Shown one piece after another: positions 35,064 through 45,041 of a DNA stretch of 48,372 bases; within the stretch, counting starts at the first letter, position 1; each line of letters begins with the position of its first letter. The stretch covers positions 1 through 48,372 of the forward strand of contig CAJMMT010000018.1 in NCBI GenBank assembly GCA_905214715.1, written 5' to 3'. Made by a program: the position numbers and the translations under genes. A model generated the notes under the pieces. That model saw only the letters and a program-made list of their open reading frames with translations. It was not told where the DNA came from and did no database searches. This DNA is from an uncultured bacterium. GTDB lineage: Bacteria > Bacteroidota > Bacteroidia > Bacteroidales > Muribaculaceae.

Positions 35064-37004
35064 TTACCTGTAAATCGTTTCAAGTGTGGCTTTCGGGAAA
35101 TAATGGGCCAATATCCGACGGTAGTCATACCCCCGGGCCCCCATCACTGCCGCGCCGATCTGGCACATTCCTACGCCGTGGCCCCAACCCTTCCCGCTAA
35201 GTATGAAGTGGCCTTCCGCGTCGCGGCTGACGGTAAAAGCGGAGCTGCGCAGATGGCTTTCCGATAGCCAACGCCTTATCTCCAGCTCTTTGCCTACCAC
35301 AATGCTTCTCGCGCTTCCCTTTATCAGCAACCGTTTTATCCGTCCCGAAAGAGTACGTTCCAACGGCACCAAACCGGTTATCTCCCCTAAATCGACATTC
35401 CCCTTACGGGCTATTATGCCTCTCAGTTCATCGGAACTATATCTCGCTTCCCACCTGAAAAAGTCTTTGCTCTCCCGGTCGTAGCCGTTCAGAACCTGAC
35501 ACAATATGTCATCGTCGTCCGTGTCGCAAAAAGGTCTGCCCTCCTCGCTATCCTCTATATGTTCAAGATAATCCTTAGGTGAATCTTCCCAGCAATTCTC
35601 GAACCGCTCGGTAACACCTCCGCAGCATTTGCTGAAACGGGCGTCGCACACCTCACCTCCATAGGTAAGCGCCAATCCTCGGGTAGCTTCCACGGCCTCG
35701 GCCACTTTCGCGTTGGTTTCCCGCGTTATACCCTGATAACGCTGACAATGGTCATCGGCACAGACATCGAAGTACTTATGTTCCTCGCGGTCATACCAGC
35801 GCACCACTTCCTCCACTTCCGCGCCATCGGGAAGAACGCAACCGTCTGTCCGGCCATGATTTGTCTGACCGCATTTTCTTCCTTTATCCAGCAGCTGACG
35901 CACGAGCCAGCTGCGGCTCACCACCGCATGGGCCTTGAGCAGTGAGAGCGATGCCTCGGCCGACATTTCGGATGATATCACACTCTTAAGATACTCTTCG
36001 AGCGGTATCTCGTTTATCACCATTATCCTTCCCTCCCGATCGGGGTCGGGTTCCACACTCAGCGAGCCGTGGAAACGCTGGGTCTCCTTCCGCTCCCAGT
36101 GAAAGCCTATGCCGATAACCACATCTTCCAGTTCGAAAAAACCGGATTTGTCCAAGGGTCGGTAGACGACTTTGCAACCGTCTCCGAGAACAACCCTCTC
36201 GCCATCTTCCATGCGTCTCCTGGTAGCGACTTCCTCATATCCACCGAAGAATCGCACACTCGCTTCCTCTCCTCCGGTAATTCCGACCCTGATGACAGGT
36301 TCCTTGCCCCTGTCATCGCACCGGCCTTTTCCGCGCGTGGGTCTGAACGTTTTTCCATCGCACTCACACGGGGTGGCGTTGCTGAACCGAGTCTTATAAT
36401 CCTCCTGCCCGAGTTTCCATATCCTTGGCGTACGGGCCGTAGGAAACCTGTTGAACCAAGGGCTGCGGCTCCAATACCACGACATTTCCCTTACCTGCGG
36501 ACTCTCGTTGAACGCACGCCAGATATCGAACAGGCGTGTTCTGGCGCATACGGTTACACCTATCTCTCCGTCGCTCATTGTGGTGACACATATATAATGG
36601 CTCTTGTAATGCAGGTCGGTATCAAGCTCTTCGCCGGTGCTTTTCCGCGATATGGAAAGATTGCGTCCGAACGCCTTGTTGATTTGGGTCATAATACCGC
36701 GGAATACCTTGCCGTGGGCCGATGTGTCGGTTATGCGTCTGTACCAGATATAATAGTGTATCATCTCGTGGATTATGGTGTCTTCCACATCTCTTTCCGG
36801 CAAATCGAAACGGGTGCTGATTCTCATATGGCATTCACCCACGCCTCGTGGAGCCGAAGCCGGATACCGGCGCGGATGCACGAACAGACCGAACGCCGAG
36901 CGCGAATTGCTGAGACGCATAGGCAACGACGGCAGTTCACCGCCGAAACAGAGACGGTTGAACTCATCGAATTTCCTTTTCACATAATCCATGTCGGCCC
37001 TCAT
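35064..37004 (-). CDS. fusion of SprT-like zinc protease and SpoIID/LytB domain
   Basis: This 646-residue protein begins with a SprT-like domain (1 to ~220) with the zinc motif HEMIH at 79-83 and a third ligand candidate His97 in 'TDTSAHGKVF'. From residue ~235 ('EPVIRVGITGG') a SpoIID/LytB domain runs to the end, with 'NEIPLEEYLKSVISSEMSAE', 'LKAHAVVSRSW' and the C-terminal 'GWGHGVGMCQIGAAVMGARG'. No signal peptide is seen. SprT proteases act in the cytoplasm, whereas SpoIID proteins act on peptidoglycan, so the single frame is surprising. I know these as separate proteins; a lost stop between neighbours, or a genuine fusion, are both possible. No frameshift is visible. Confidence 0.85.
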   Translation of the reverse strand: MRADMDYVKRKFDEFNRLCFGGELPSLPMRLSNSRSAFGLFVHPRRYPASAPRGVGECHMRISTRFDLPERDVEDTIIHEMIHYYIWYRRITDTSAHGKVFRGIMTQINKAFGRNLSISRKSTGEELDTDLHYKSHYICVTTMSDGEIGVTVCARTRLFDIWRAFNESPQVREMSWYWSRSPWFNRFPTARTPRIWKLGQEDYKTRFSNATPCECDGKTFRPTRGKGRCDDRGKEPVIRVGITGGEEASVRFFGGYEEVATRRRMEDGERVVLGDGCKVVYRPLDKSGFFELEDVVIGIGFHWERKETQRFHGSLSVEPDPDREGRIMVINEIPLEEYLKSVISSEMSAEASLSLLKAHAVVSRSWLVRQLLDKGRKCGQTNHGRTDGCVLPDGAEVEEVVRWYDREEHKYFDVCADDHCQRYQGITRETNAKVAEAVEATRGLALTYGGEVCDARFSKCCGGVTERFENCWEDSPKDYLEHIEDSEEGRPFCDTDDDDILCQVLNGYDRESKDFFRWEARYSSDELRGIIARKGNVDLGEITGLVPLERTLSGRIKRLLIKGSARSIVVGKELEIRRWLSESHLRSSAFTVSRDAEGHFILSGKGWGHGVGMCQIGAAVMGARGYDYRRILAHYFPKATLETIYR

Positions 37005-37105
37005 AAATCACTTTGATTATTACGTATTCAAAGATAGTCATTTTGCCCCCTACCGACAAATACTCTGCTATTTCCAACTACTGTTTTTTATTTTCTATTG
37101 AAAAA

Positions 37106-37138
37106 TTTAATGTAATTTATGGAAAATAAGTAAATTTG
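37106..37138 (+). promoter_or_regulatory. promoter of the hybrid regulator gene
   Basis: A perfect -7 element TAAATTTG lies at 37131-37138, with a weak -33-like TTTA at 37106-37109, 21 bp upstream. A transcript starting near 37144 would have a leader of about 37 nt. Confidence 0.55.
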
Positions 37139-37180
37139 CATTCATCTTCAACCTGTCCGGAGAGAAGGCTAACCATTCTG

Positions 37181-39982
37181 ATGAAAAGACTCTTATACAT
37201 ACCCAAGTCGCTATTGTACCTATGCCTGGCCGCAGTCATCCTCTCTTGCGGACAGCGCGAACCCATGCGCCGCGTCGGGGTATCGCAGTGCAGCGCCGAA
37301 AGCTGGCGATGGAAAACAAACGATGAGATAGAACGCGAGGCGTTGTTTCACAATACCTCCGTCGAAATACGCTCGGCCGACGACAAAAACGAACAACAGA
37401 TAGCCGACATACGCCATTTCATAGAAGAGGGCGTAGACATAATCATAGCCAACCCCAACGAAGAGGAGGCGCTGACACCCGTACTCACCGAAGCGGTAAG
37501 GAAGGGAATACCCGTGATCACATTCGACCGCAGCGTCAAGGATGGCGTGGCCACGACACATATTGAATCGGACAACGAGGCGATAGGCCGTGAGGCGGCC
37601 AGATATGCCCTTACCTCCCTCCTCCCGTATGAAGGGGGCAAAATACTGGAATTTCAAGGCGATCCTTCCATGTCGCCTACCCATAAGCGGCACAAGGGAT
37701 TTGCCGACGAGATAGCCAAACATCCGCAATACACCATAGCCGCAAGTCCTTATGGCAAATGGAACCCCGACACCACCGCGGCCATCGCGCTGCCGCTGCT
37801 TAAAGCCAACCCCGACGTAGCTCTCGTATATTGCCACAGCGACGTAATGGCCATTACCGTAGCCAAGATAGCCAAATCCCTCGGTATGAAAAACGTAAGG
37901 TGCATCGGCATCGACGGGAACCCTCAGGTAGGTATCAAGGCCGTGGCCGACGGGGTTATCGACGCTACATTCATTTATCCTACATACGGCTACAGACTGC
38001 TGCAGACCGCCGACTCCATAATGAAAGGGTACAAGGTGGCGAAGAAAATCAATATACCGGGCGGCATACCCGTCGACCGCTCATACGCCCGCATACTCCT
38101 TAACCAGGATTCCCTTCTGAAAGGAGAGTCGGAAAAGATTTATCAACTGAAAGGGAAAATGGATATGGTATCGGAGCGTTACGCCACACAGACCACACTC
38201 TTCTATGCCATAATCGCGATTTCGCTCCTTCTTGCCTGTATAATATTCCTGTTGTGGAGGGCTATCTCGCAGAACCGTAAGTTCAAGACCAGACTTGAAA
38301 GTAAAAACCGGCAGTTGGCAGCCGAAAGAGACAAGCAACATGAACTTAACGACCTGTTGCAACAGGAGATAGACTCCAAGCAGACATTCTACACGAATGT
38401 GGCCCACGACCTCCGCACGCCTCTGACACTGATATGCGAACCACTCGACGCCCTTACCCGAGACCCGGAAGGTATTTCCGACGATGAGCGCGACGGTCTT
38501 ATAGCCATGGCCTGCCGCAACAGCCGCATCCTCACCCGACTCATAAACCAGATTCTCGACCTCAACAAGATAGAGGCCGGGCAGATGAAACTCCATGCCA
38601 CCCAATGCCACCTCCCCATGATGCTGCAGGAATGGACGGATTCTTTCCGACCGCTCGCCAAGAAAAGGGGGATAACCATCAATACCTCCATTACCCCTGA
38701 TCCCGAGCCGACTCTTCTGGACCTCGAGAAGATAGAACGGGTGTTCTTCAACCTTATGTCAAATGCCATAAAGCATACACCCGCCGGAGGTTCCATAACC
38801 ATAAGCTCGGGACATGATGCCGATGGCACAACCGTAGAGGTATCCGACACCGGAACCGGAATACCGGCCGACGAAATAGAGCGCATCTTCGACCGTTTCT
38901 ATCAGGTGGACCGTCAGGCCCCGCGAGGTAGCGGCATAGGGCTTTCACTGTCGAAGGCTTTCGTGGAACTCCACGGAGGCTCCATGTCGGCCCAAAGCGC
39001 CGTAGGGGAAGGAAGCGTTTTCGCCATACGCATACCGAGAAAGCCATCCGGCGGTGCCGAAGTCAAGATGATAGACCCGGCATCTTTGGGTACGAACGCC
39101 GAGCATAATCTCGAGCAGAAAGAAGTTATGTCGGAACTCGACACCGCCCCCGCGATAGAAAGCGCCGTCGATACTTCGAAACCTCTCTTGCTTGCGATAG
39201 ACGACAACCCCGATATCCTGTATCTGCTTTACAACCTCCTTTCCGACGAATGGAACATAATCACCGCTACCGACGGCGACACCGGGTTCAAAAAGGCGGC
39301 AGAGATTCTTCCTGACCTTGTCATCTCCGACATCATGATGCCGGGACTCTCCGGCACGGAACTATGCCGCCGTCTGAAAACTGAAAAAGCCACTTCCCAT
39401 ATACCGGTTATGCTGCTTACGGCCCGGGGGATGGACTCCGACAAGACCGAAGGATACGACTGCGGAGCCGATTCATACCTTACGAAACCGTTCGACGCGC
39501 AGATGTTGCGTGCCCGTTGCCGCAACCTCCTGCAAAACCGCATACGCATACGGGACCTCTACGCCACCGGCGGGATACCGGAACGCGAAGGCATACGGAA
39601 ACAGTCCGGTAAAAACGACTCGGCCGTACCCATGCCCGAGCAGATTGAAAATGAATTCTACCGCCGCTTCGTAAGCATCGTAAAACGGGAATTAGGCAAT
39701 TCAGAACTGAAGATGGAACAGATCGCCTCCGAACTTTGTCTCGGTCAGGCGCAGCTCGCACGGAAAATCAAGGCCCTCACCGGCAAGACTCCCGTAGAGC
39801 TTGTGCGCGACTTCCGTCTGCTCCATGCCCGCGAACTGCTTACCTCCACGTCAAGGTCCATTACCGAGATCGGCATTGACTGCGGCTTCAATCTCGCCGC
39901 TTATTTCACCCGGTGCTACCGCGAGACGTTCGGCGAAACCCCGACCGAGACCCGCAATAAAGCCACCGGTCAGAACTCCTGA
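37181..39982 (+). CDS. hybrid two-component system regulator with sugar-binding sensor domain
   Basis: This 933-residue protein joins a whole two-component pathway. A signal sequence ends in a lipobox-like 'VILSCGQ'. A periplasmic type-1 binding domain follows (about 28-310, 'GVDIIIANPNEEEA', 'VITFDRSVKDG', 'RCIGIDGNPQVG'), as in ribose- and LacI-like sensors, then a membrane helix (~332-355). Next are a kinase domain with His409 in 'NVAHDLRTPL' and G boxes 'DTGTGIP' and 'GSGIGLSLSKA', a receiver with Asp717 in 'ISDIMMPG', and an AraC-type HTH at the end ('ITEIGIDCGFNLAAYFTRCY'). The fructan regulator BT1754 of B. thetaiotaomicron has this layout and senses fructose. It should control the SusC/SusD genes next to it. 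I start at ATG 37181. Confidence 0.92.
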   Translation: MKRLLYIPKSLLYLCLAAVILSCGQREPMRRVGVSQCSAESWRWKTNDEIEREALFHNTSVEIRSADDKNEQQIADIRHFIEEGVDIIIANPNEEEALTPVLTEAVRKGIPVITFDRSVKDGVATTHIESDNEAIGREAARYALTSLLPYEGGKILEFQGDPSMSPTHKRHKGFADEIAKHPQYTIAASPYGKWNPDTTAAIALPLLKANPDVALVYCHSDVMAITVAKIAKSLGMKNVRCIGIDGNPQVGIKAVADGVIDATFIYPTYGYRLLQTADSIMKGYKVAKKINIPGGIPVDRSYARILLNQDSLLKGESEKIYQLKGKMDMVSERYATQTTLFYAIIAISLLLACIIFLLWRAISQNRKFKTRLESKNRQLAAERDKQHELNDLLQQEIDSKQTFYTNVAHDLRTPLTLICEPLDALTRDPEGISDDERDGLIAMACRNSRILTRLINQILDLNKIEAGQMKLHATQCHLPMMLQEWTDSFRPLAKKRGITINTSITPDPEPTLLDLEKIERVFFNLMSNAIKHTPAGGSITISSGHDADGTTVEVSDTGTGIPADEIERIFDRFYQVDRQAPRGSGIGLSLSKAFVELHGGSMSAQSAVGEGSVFAIRIPRKPSGGAEVKMIDPASLGTNAEHNLEQKEVMSELDTAPAIESAVDTSKPLLLAIDDNPDILYLLYNLLSDEWNIITATDGDTGFKKAAEILPDLVISDIMMPGLSGTELCRRLKTEKATSHIPVMLLTARGMDSDKTEGYDCGADSYLTKPFDAQMLRARCRNLLQNRIRIRDLYATGGIPEREGIRKQSGKNDSAVPMPEQIENEFYRRFVSIVKRELGNSELKMEQIASELCLGQAQLARKIKALTGKTPVELVRDFRLLHARELLTSTSRSITEIGIDCGFNLAAYFTRCYRETFGETPTETRNKATGQNS

Positions 39983-40102
39983 AATCCTCACTCTACACAC
40001 TCTCTCCCTCGACTCCTCACATCTTCCTCCTCTCTCCCCTCGCTATTGCCATTCCCGTTGCAATTGCCATTCCCGTTACTTTTGATGTCAAAATCCTTTC
40101 AT

Positions 40103-40167
40103 GTCGGATTATTAATATCCGAAGTCCGATTACTGACAACCTTATAATATACGCTCAGTTACTTTTG
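40103..40167 (+). promoter_or_regulatory. susC promoter with candidate HTCS operator
   Basis: Direct repeats GTCGGATTA (40103-40111) and GTCCGATTA (40124-40132) are 21 bp apart, a typical spacing for AraC-type binding. The first overlaps a palindrome TCGGAT-N7-ATCCGA (40104-40122). A perfect -7 TACTTTTG lies at 40160-40167. Another TACTTTTG at 40077-40084 and a 15-bp duplication (40045-40059 and 40063-40077) lie upstream. Confidence 0.5.
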
Positions 40168-40209
40168 TCGCAGAAATAACATCATAACAGTCTAACAAAC
40201 CGAACAGAC

Positions 40210-43200
40210 ATGAAAACCTCAACGTTCAGCGTGATGATGCTGCTACTGTCCGCATCGGGCGCACTTGCACAGAATATTTCCGTGCAGGGAACCGTCGTTT
40301 CAGCTGTCGATTCCGAACCGCTCATCGGAGCCACGGTAATGCCGGACGGCCCCGGTATGAAAGGAACCGCAACCGATTTCGACGGTAATTTCACCCTCTC
40401 TGTTCCCGAGGGAACCAACCTTAAGATTTCCTATATCGGCTATCAGGCCAAGACCGTGAAAGCCGCGCCAAAGATGGAAATACAACTTCTGGAAGACACC
40501 AAGGTACTCGACGATGTGGTTGTGGTAGGCTACTCCACCCAGAAGAAAGCCGATGTAACCGGAGCCATAACATCTGTAAGCGTCGACGACATAGCCAAGC
40601 AGAATGAGAACAATCCGGTCAAGGCCCTCCAGGGCCGCGTGCCGGGCATGAACATAACGGCCGACGGTAACCCGAGCGGAACCTCGACCGTACGTATACG
40701 CGGTATCGGCACACTGAACAACAACGACCCGCTCTACATAATAGACGGCGTACCTACCAAAGGGGGCATGCACGAGCTGAACGGCAACGATATAGAATCT
40801 ATCCAGATTCTTAAAGACGCGGCTTCGGCCTCCATATATGGCTCGCGTGCGGCAAACGGTGTGATAATCATCACCACGAAAAAAGGTAAAGACCTCAAGA
40901 TAACCCTCGACGCCTCTCTCGCGGCCACTTTCTACAATCACCGCATGAAAGTGCTCAACGCCGAGCAATACGGAAGGGCCATGTGGCAGGCGTACGTCAA
41001 CGACGGTCAGAACCCCAATACCAACGCGCTCGGATACAGCTACAACTGGGGATATGACGCCGCCGGCATACCTACCCTATACTCGCTGTCTATGTCGAAA
41101 TATCTCGACAGCGACAAAACGACTCCCGCCGCCGACACCGACTGGTTTGACGAAACCACCCGTACAGGTTTCGTGCAGAACTACAACTTCTCGATAAGCG
41201 GAAGCACCGACAAGCTGTCTTCCTTCTTCTCTTTCGGATATTACAAGAATCTCGGTATAATAAAAGATACCGATTTCGAACGTTTCTCCGCACGCGTTAA
41301 CACGGAATACAAACCTTTCGGGAAAGTCCTTACCATCGGCGAGCATTTCACCCTGAACCGCACCGACGAAGTGCAGGCTCCCGGCGGATTCACCCAGAAC
41401 ATTCTTCAGTTCAACCCCTCGCTGCCGGTCCATACCGTCGACGGCGGCTATGCCGGACCTGTGGGCGGCTATCCTGACCGCGAGAACCCCGTGGCGCGAC
41501 TCGAAAGAAACAAAGACAACCGCTACAAGTACTGGAGACTCTTCGGCGACGCATATGTCAACCTGGACTTCGGCCGGGGCTTCAACCTCCGCTCTACCTT
41601 CGGTCTGGACTATTCCCAGAAGGAACAGCGCATCTTCACCTACCCCATAACCGAAGGCACGATGGCCAACCCCAAGAACGGCGTGGAGGCCAAACAGGAG
41701 CACTGGAACCGATGGATGTGGAACGCCATAGCCTCCTACAATAAAGATTTCGGACCGAACCATGTGGATGTACTCGCCGGTGTCGAGCTGATACGCGAAA
41801 GCAGCGACTGGTTCTCGGGCTACAAGGAGGACTTCGCCATTCTGAATTCCGACTATATGTGGCCCGATGCCGGAGTGGGAACGGCCATGTCTTACGGCTC
41901 AGCCGAAGGATACTCGCTGGTATCCTTTTTCGGCAAGCTCAACTATTCGTTCGATTCCCGTTATCTTTTAGGCTTCACCCTGCGCCACGACGGTTCGTCG
42001 CGCTTCGGCAAAAACAACCGCTACGCCACCTTCCCCTCGGTATCTTTAGGCTGGAGGGCCACCAACGAGGCCTTCCTGCGCGACGTAAGCTGGATTACCG
42101 AACTCAAACCCCGCCTGTCGTGGGGCCAGACCGGCAACCAGGACATATCGAACTACGCCCGCTATTCGATCTACATTCCCCAATATGCCGGCAACGACTG
42201 GGGTGGCGGCGGCTACGGCACATCCTACGACATAGCCGGCACCAACGGAGGCAAGCAGCTCGCATCGGGCTTCAAGCGCAACCAGATGGGCAACCCCGAC
42301 ATCAAATGGGAGACAACCACCCAGTATAACGCCGGTATCGACTTCGGATTCCTGAACAGCAGACTCTTCGGCTCGTTCGACTGGTATTTCAAAAAGACAA
42401 AAGATATCCTCGTCGAGATGGTCGGCATAGCCGCCATGGGCGAAGGCACCAACCAATGGATAAACGCCGGCGAGATGGAAAACCGTGGTCTTGAATTCAA
42501 CGTCGGCTGGCGCAATACCACTTCCTACGGCTTCACATACGAAGTAACCGGCAACATCTCCACCTACCGCAACAAGATAACCCGTCTGCCGGCGACCGTC
42601 GCCGCCAACGGCACATTCGGAGGCAACGGCGTGGAGAGCGTGATTGGCCATGCTCTCGGCTCTCAGGTAGGATATGTGGCCGACGGCATTTTCAAGTCGC
42701 AGGAAGAGGTCGACGCCCACGCACGTCAGGAAGGGGCCGCTCCGGGCCGCATACGCTGGCGCGATATCGACTCCAACGGTGTGATCGACGAGCGCGACCA
42801 GCAGTGGATATTCGACCCCACCCCTGATTTCAGCTATGGCCTGAACGTATATCTACAATGGAGAGACTTCGATTTCACCATGTTCTGGCAAGGTGTGCAG
42901 GGTGTCGACGTGATATCCGACCTCAAGAAAGAGACAGACCTGTGGAGCGGTCTTAACATCGGCTTCCTGAACAAGGGGCAACGTCTGCTCGACGCGTGGA
43001 CTCCGCAGAATCCCGATTCGACTATCCCGGCCCTCTCCCGCTCGGATGTCAACAACGAGAAGCGCGTTTCCACCTACTATGTCGAGAACGGTTCGTTCCT
43101 GAAGCTCCGCAACATACAGTTCGGCTACAATCTGCCCCGCTCGGTTACCTCGAAGCTGCACATGCAGAAGCTCCGCTTCTATGTCAGCGCCCAGAATCTG

Positions 43201-43305
43201 CTGACCATCAAGAGCAAGAACTTCACCGGAGTGGACCCCGAGAACCCCAACTACGGCTACCCGATACCGGTAAGCCTCACATTCGGCCTCAACGTAAATT
43301 TCTGA
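40210..43305 (+). CDS. SusC-like TonB-dependent transporter
   Basis: This 1031-residue outer-membrane protein has a signal peptide (cleavage after 'SGALA') and a carboxypeptidase-like regulatory domain (about 25-95, 'DSEPLIGATVMPDGPGMKG'). The SusC TonB-box region is 'LDDVVVVGYSTQKK', followed by a plug with 'VKALQGRVPGMNI' and 'SIQILKDAASASIYGSRAAN', and a 22-strand barrel ending 'GFNVNF'-like ('LTFGLNVNF'). It imports oligosaccharides using TonB energy together with its SusD partner, 5 nt downstream. The neighbours suggest fructo-oligosaccharides. Confidence 0.97.
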   Translation: MKTSTFSVMMLLLSASGALAQNISVQGTVVSAVDSEPLIGATVMPDGPGMKGTATDFDGNFTLSVPEGTNLKISYIGYQAKTVKAAPKMEIQLLEDTKVLDDVVVVGYSTQKKADVTGAITSVSVDDIAKQNENNPVKALQGRVPGMNITADGNPSGTSTVRIRGIGTLNNNDPLYIIDGVPTKGGMHELNGNDIESIQILKDAASASIYGSRAANGVIIITTKKGKDLKITLDASLAATFYNHRMKVLNAEQYGRAMWQAYVNDGQNPNTNALGYSYNWGYDAAGIPTLYSLSMSKYLDSDKTTPAADTDWFDETTRTGFVQNYNFSISGSTDKLSSFFSFGYYKNLGIIKDTDFERFSARVNTEYKPFGKVLTIGEHFTLNRTDEVQAPGGFTQNILQFNPSLPVHTVDGGYAGPVGGYPDRENPVARLERNKDNRYKYWRLFGDAYVNLDFGRGFNLRSTFGLDYSQKEQRIFTYPITEGTMANPKNGVEAKQEHWNRWMWNAIASYNKDFGPNHVDVLAGVELIRESSDWFSGYKEDFAILNSDYMWPDAGVGTAMSYGSAEGYSLVSFFGKLNYSFDSRYLLGFTLRHDGSSRFGKNNRYATFPSVSLGWRATNEAFLRDVSWITELKPRLSWGQTGNQDISNYARYSIYIPQYAGNDWGGGGYGTSYDIAGTNGGKQLASGFKRNQMGNPDIKWETTTQYNAGIDFGFLNSRLFGSFDWYFKKTKDILVEMVGIAAMGEGTNQWINAGEMENRGLEFNVGWRNTTSYGFTYEVTGNISTYRNKITRLPATVAANGTFGGNGVESVIGHALGSQVGYVADGIFKSQEEVDAHARQEGAAPGRIRWRDIDSNGVIDERDQQWIFDPTPDFSYGLNVYLQWRDFDFTMFWQGVQGVDVISDLKKETDLWSGLNIGFLNKGQRLLDAWTPQNPDSTIPALSRSDVNNEKRVSTYYVENGSFLKLRNIQFGYNLPRSVTSKLHMQKLRFYVSAQNLLTIKSKNFTGVDPENPNYGYPIPVSLTFGLNVNF

Positions 43306-43310
43306 TTCCC

Positions 43311-45041
43311 ATGAAAAAATTAATATATATGGCAGCCGCGGCCTTCATGACGCTCGGCACCGCCGGCTGCAACGATTTCCTCGATGACCAGGTACCGCAG
43401 GGCACCATAGACGAGGATGTGCTCAAACAACCCGAATATATCGACAACCTCGTTATCTCGGCCTACGCAATATGGATATCGGCCGAAGATATAAATTCCT
43501 CATTCTCGCTCTGGAACTTCGACGTTCGCTCCGACGACGCTTACAAAGGGGGCAACGGAACCGAAGACGGCGACGTGTTCCACGCCCTTGAGATTTCCCA
43601 GGGAGTAATGACCACCGCCTGGAACATAAGCAGCATCTGGGAACGCATCTACAATGCCATCTCGCGCGCCAACGCCGCGCTCGACCTTCTGAACAAGGTA
43701 GACGAATCGCAATACCCTCTGAAGCAGCAACGCATAGCTGAAATGCGTTTCCTGCGCGGCCACGGCCATTTCATGCTCAAACAGCTCTTCAAATACATAC
43801 CGTTCGCCAATCAGGAGAGCCTCTCGCCCGAGGAATACAACGTTCTCTCCAACCGCACGTACACCAACGACGAGGGATGGGCTCAGGTTGCGGCCGACTT
43901 CCAGTTCGCCTACGACCATCTTCCCGAAACCCAGGCCGAAAAAGGACGCCCCTCGCGCCCTGCGGCGGCGGCCTATCTGGCGAAGACCTATCTTTACAAG
44001 GCATACCGCCAGGACAATCCGGCCTCGAACCGCGTTACCTCGATCAACGCCGACGACCTGCGCAAGGTAGTGGAATATACCGACGCCTCCAAAATGGGTG
44101 GATTCGGACTTGAAGATGATTTCCACAACAATTTCCGTCCCGAACCTCAGTATGAGAATGGCGTGGAGTCGATATGGGCCATGCAGTATTCCATGAACGA
44201 CGGATCGACCAACGGCAACTGCAACTGGTCGTGGGGCCTGATAGTTCCCAACATACCGGGAGTTACCGACGGCGGATGCGACTTCTACAAGCCCAGTCAG
44301 AATCTTGTCAACTCGTTCAAGACCGACTCTGACGGCCACCCCTTCATAGGTACGTTCAATCAGCAGGACTACGATCCCGAGCATGACTATGCCGACCCCA
44401 GGCTCTTCCTGACAGTGGGCATACCCGGCCTTCCCTACGAATTCAATCCGAAATACATGATGGACCGCAGCGCCACCTGGAGCCGCTCCAACGGACTTTA
44501 CGGTTACTATGTGTCGCTCAAGCATAATGTAGACCCCGACTGCGGCTATATGGTCAAGAACGGTCTCTGGGCATCTCCGATGAATCATATCGTGCTCCGT
44601 TACGCCGACGTGATGCTGATGCGTGCCGAAGCTCTCATACAGCTCAACGACGGACGCATAAACGAAGCCATCTCGCTTATAAACCGTCTCCGCGACCGCG
44701 CCCGCAACAGCATGGGCATGATAGCCGACTATCAGAGACTCTACGGAGTGCGCATGAACGTGAGACCCTACACCGGCACATACACCGCCTCGGAGGCTAT
44801 GGAGCTCCTGAAGCATGAACGCCGTGTGGAACTGGCCATGGAGTCCGACCGTTTCTTCGATCTCGTACGCTGGGGCGAAGCCGAGCAAACCCTCAACAGA
44901 TACTACGCCGAGGAGGCCGACGTATGCACCATCTACTCGAATGCAAATTTCACCGCCGACAAAAACGAGTATCTGCCCATCCCGTTCGCCCAGATAAGCG
45001 CGAGCGACGGACACTACACTCAGAACATCGGAGGCTGGTAA
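43311..45041 (+). CDS. SusD-like surface glycan-binding lipoprotein
   Basis: This 576-residue lipoprotein (lipobox 'TLGTAGC') has the SusD fold: the N-terminal 'NDFLDDQVPQGTIDEDV' region, TPR-like helices ('AEMRFLRGHGHFMLKQLF') and the C-terminal RagB/SusD hallmark 'LLKHERRVELAMESDRFFDL' with 'VRWG'. It caps the SusC barrel and delivers glycan. The frame is open from 42996, but that part lies inside susC; the ATG at 43311 gives a proper signal peptide. A 251-nt gap with a palindromic element follows before the next gene. Confidence 0.96.
   Translation: MKKLIYMAAAAFMTLGTAGCNDFLDDQVPQGTIDEDVLKQPEYIDNLVISAYAIWISAEDINSSFSLWNFDVRSDDAYKGGNGTEDGDVFHALEISQGVMTTAWNISSIWERIYNAISRANAALDLLNKVDESQYPLKQQRIAEMRFLRGHGHFMLKQLFKYIPFANQESLSPEEYNVLSNRTYTNDEGWAQVAADFQFAYDHLPETQAEKGRPSRPAAAAYLAKTYLYKAYRQDNPASNRVTSINADDLRKVVEYTDASKMGGFGLEDDFHNNFRPEPQYENGVESIWAMQYSMNDGSTNGNCNWSWGLIVPNIPGVTDGGCDFYKPSQNLVNSFKTDSDGHPFIGTFNQQDYDPEHDYADPRLFLTVGIPGLPYEFNPKYMMDRSATWSRSNGLYGYYVSLKHNVDPDCGYMVKNGLWASPMNHIVLRYADVMLMRAEALIQLNDGRINEAISLINRLRDRARNSMGMIADYQRLYGVRMNVRPYTGTYTASEAMELLKHERRVELAMESDRFFDLVRWGEAEQTLNRYYAEEADVCTIYSNANFTADKNEYLPIPFAQISASDGHYTQNIGGW

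Noticed and set aside
36069..37016. 315-residue open frame on the plus strand
   Set aside because: It is antisense to the SprT/SpoIID gene, and its product shows no known motif.
43500..45014. 504-residue open frame on the minus strand
   Set aside because: It is fully antisense to the well-supported SusD-like gene; its composition is that of a GC-rich shadow frame and it has no domain match.
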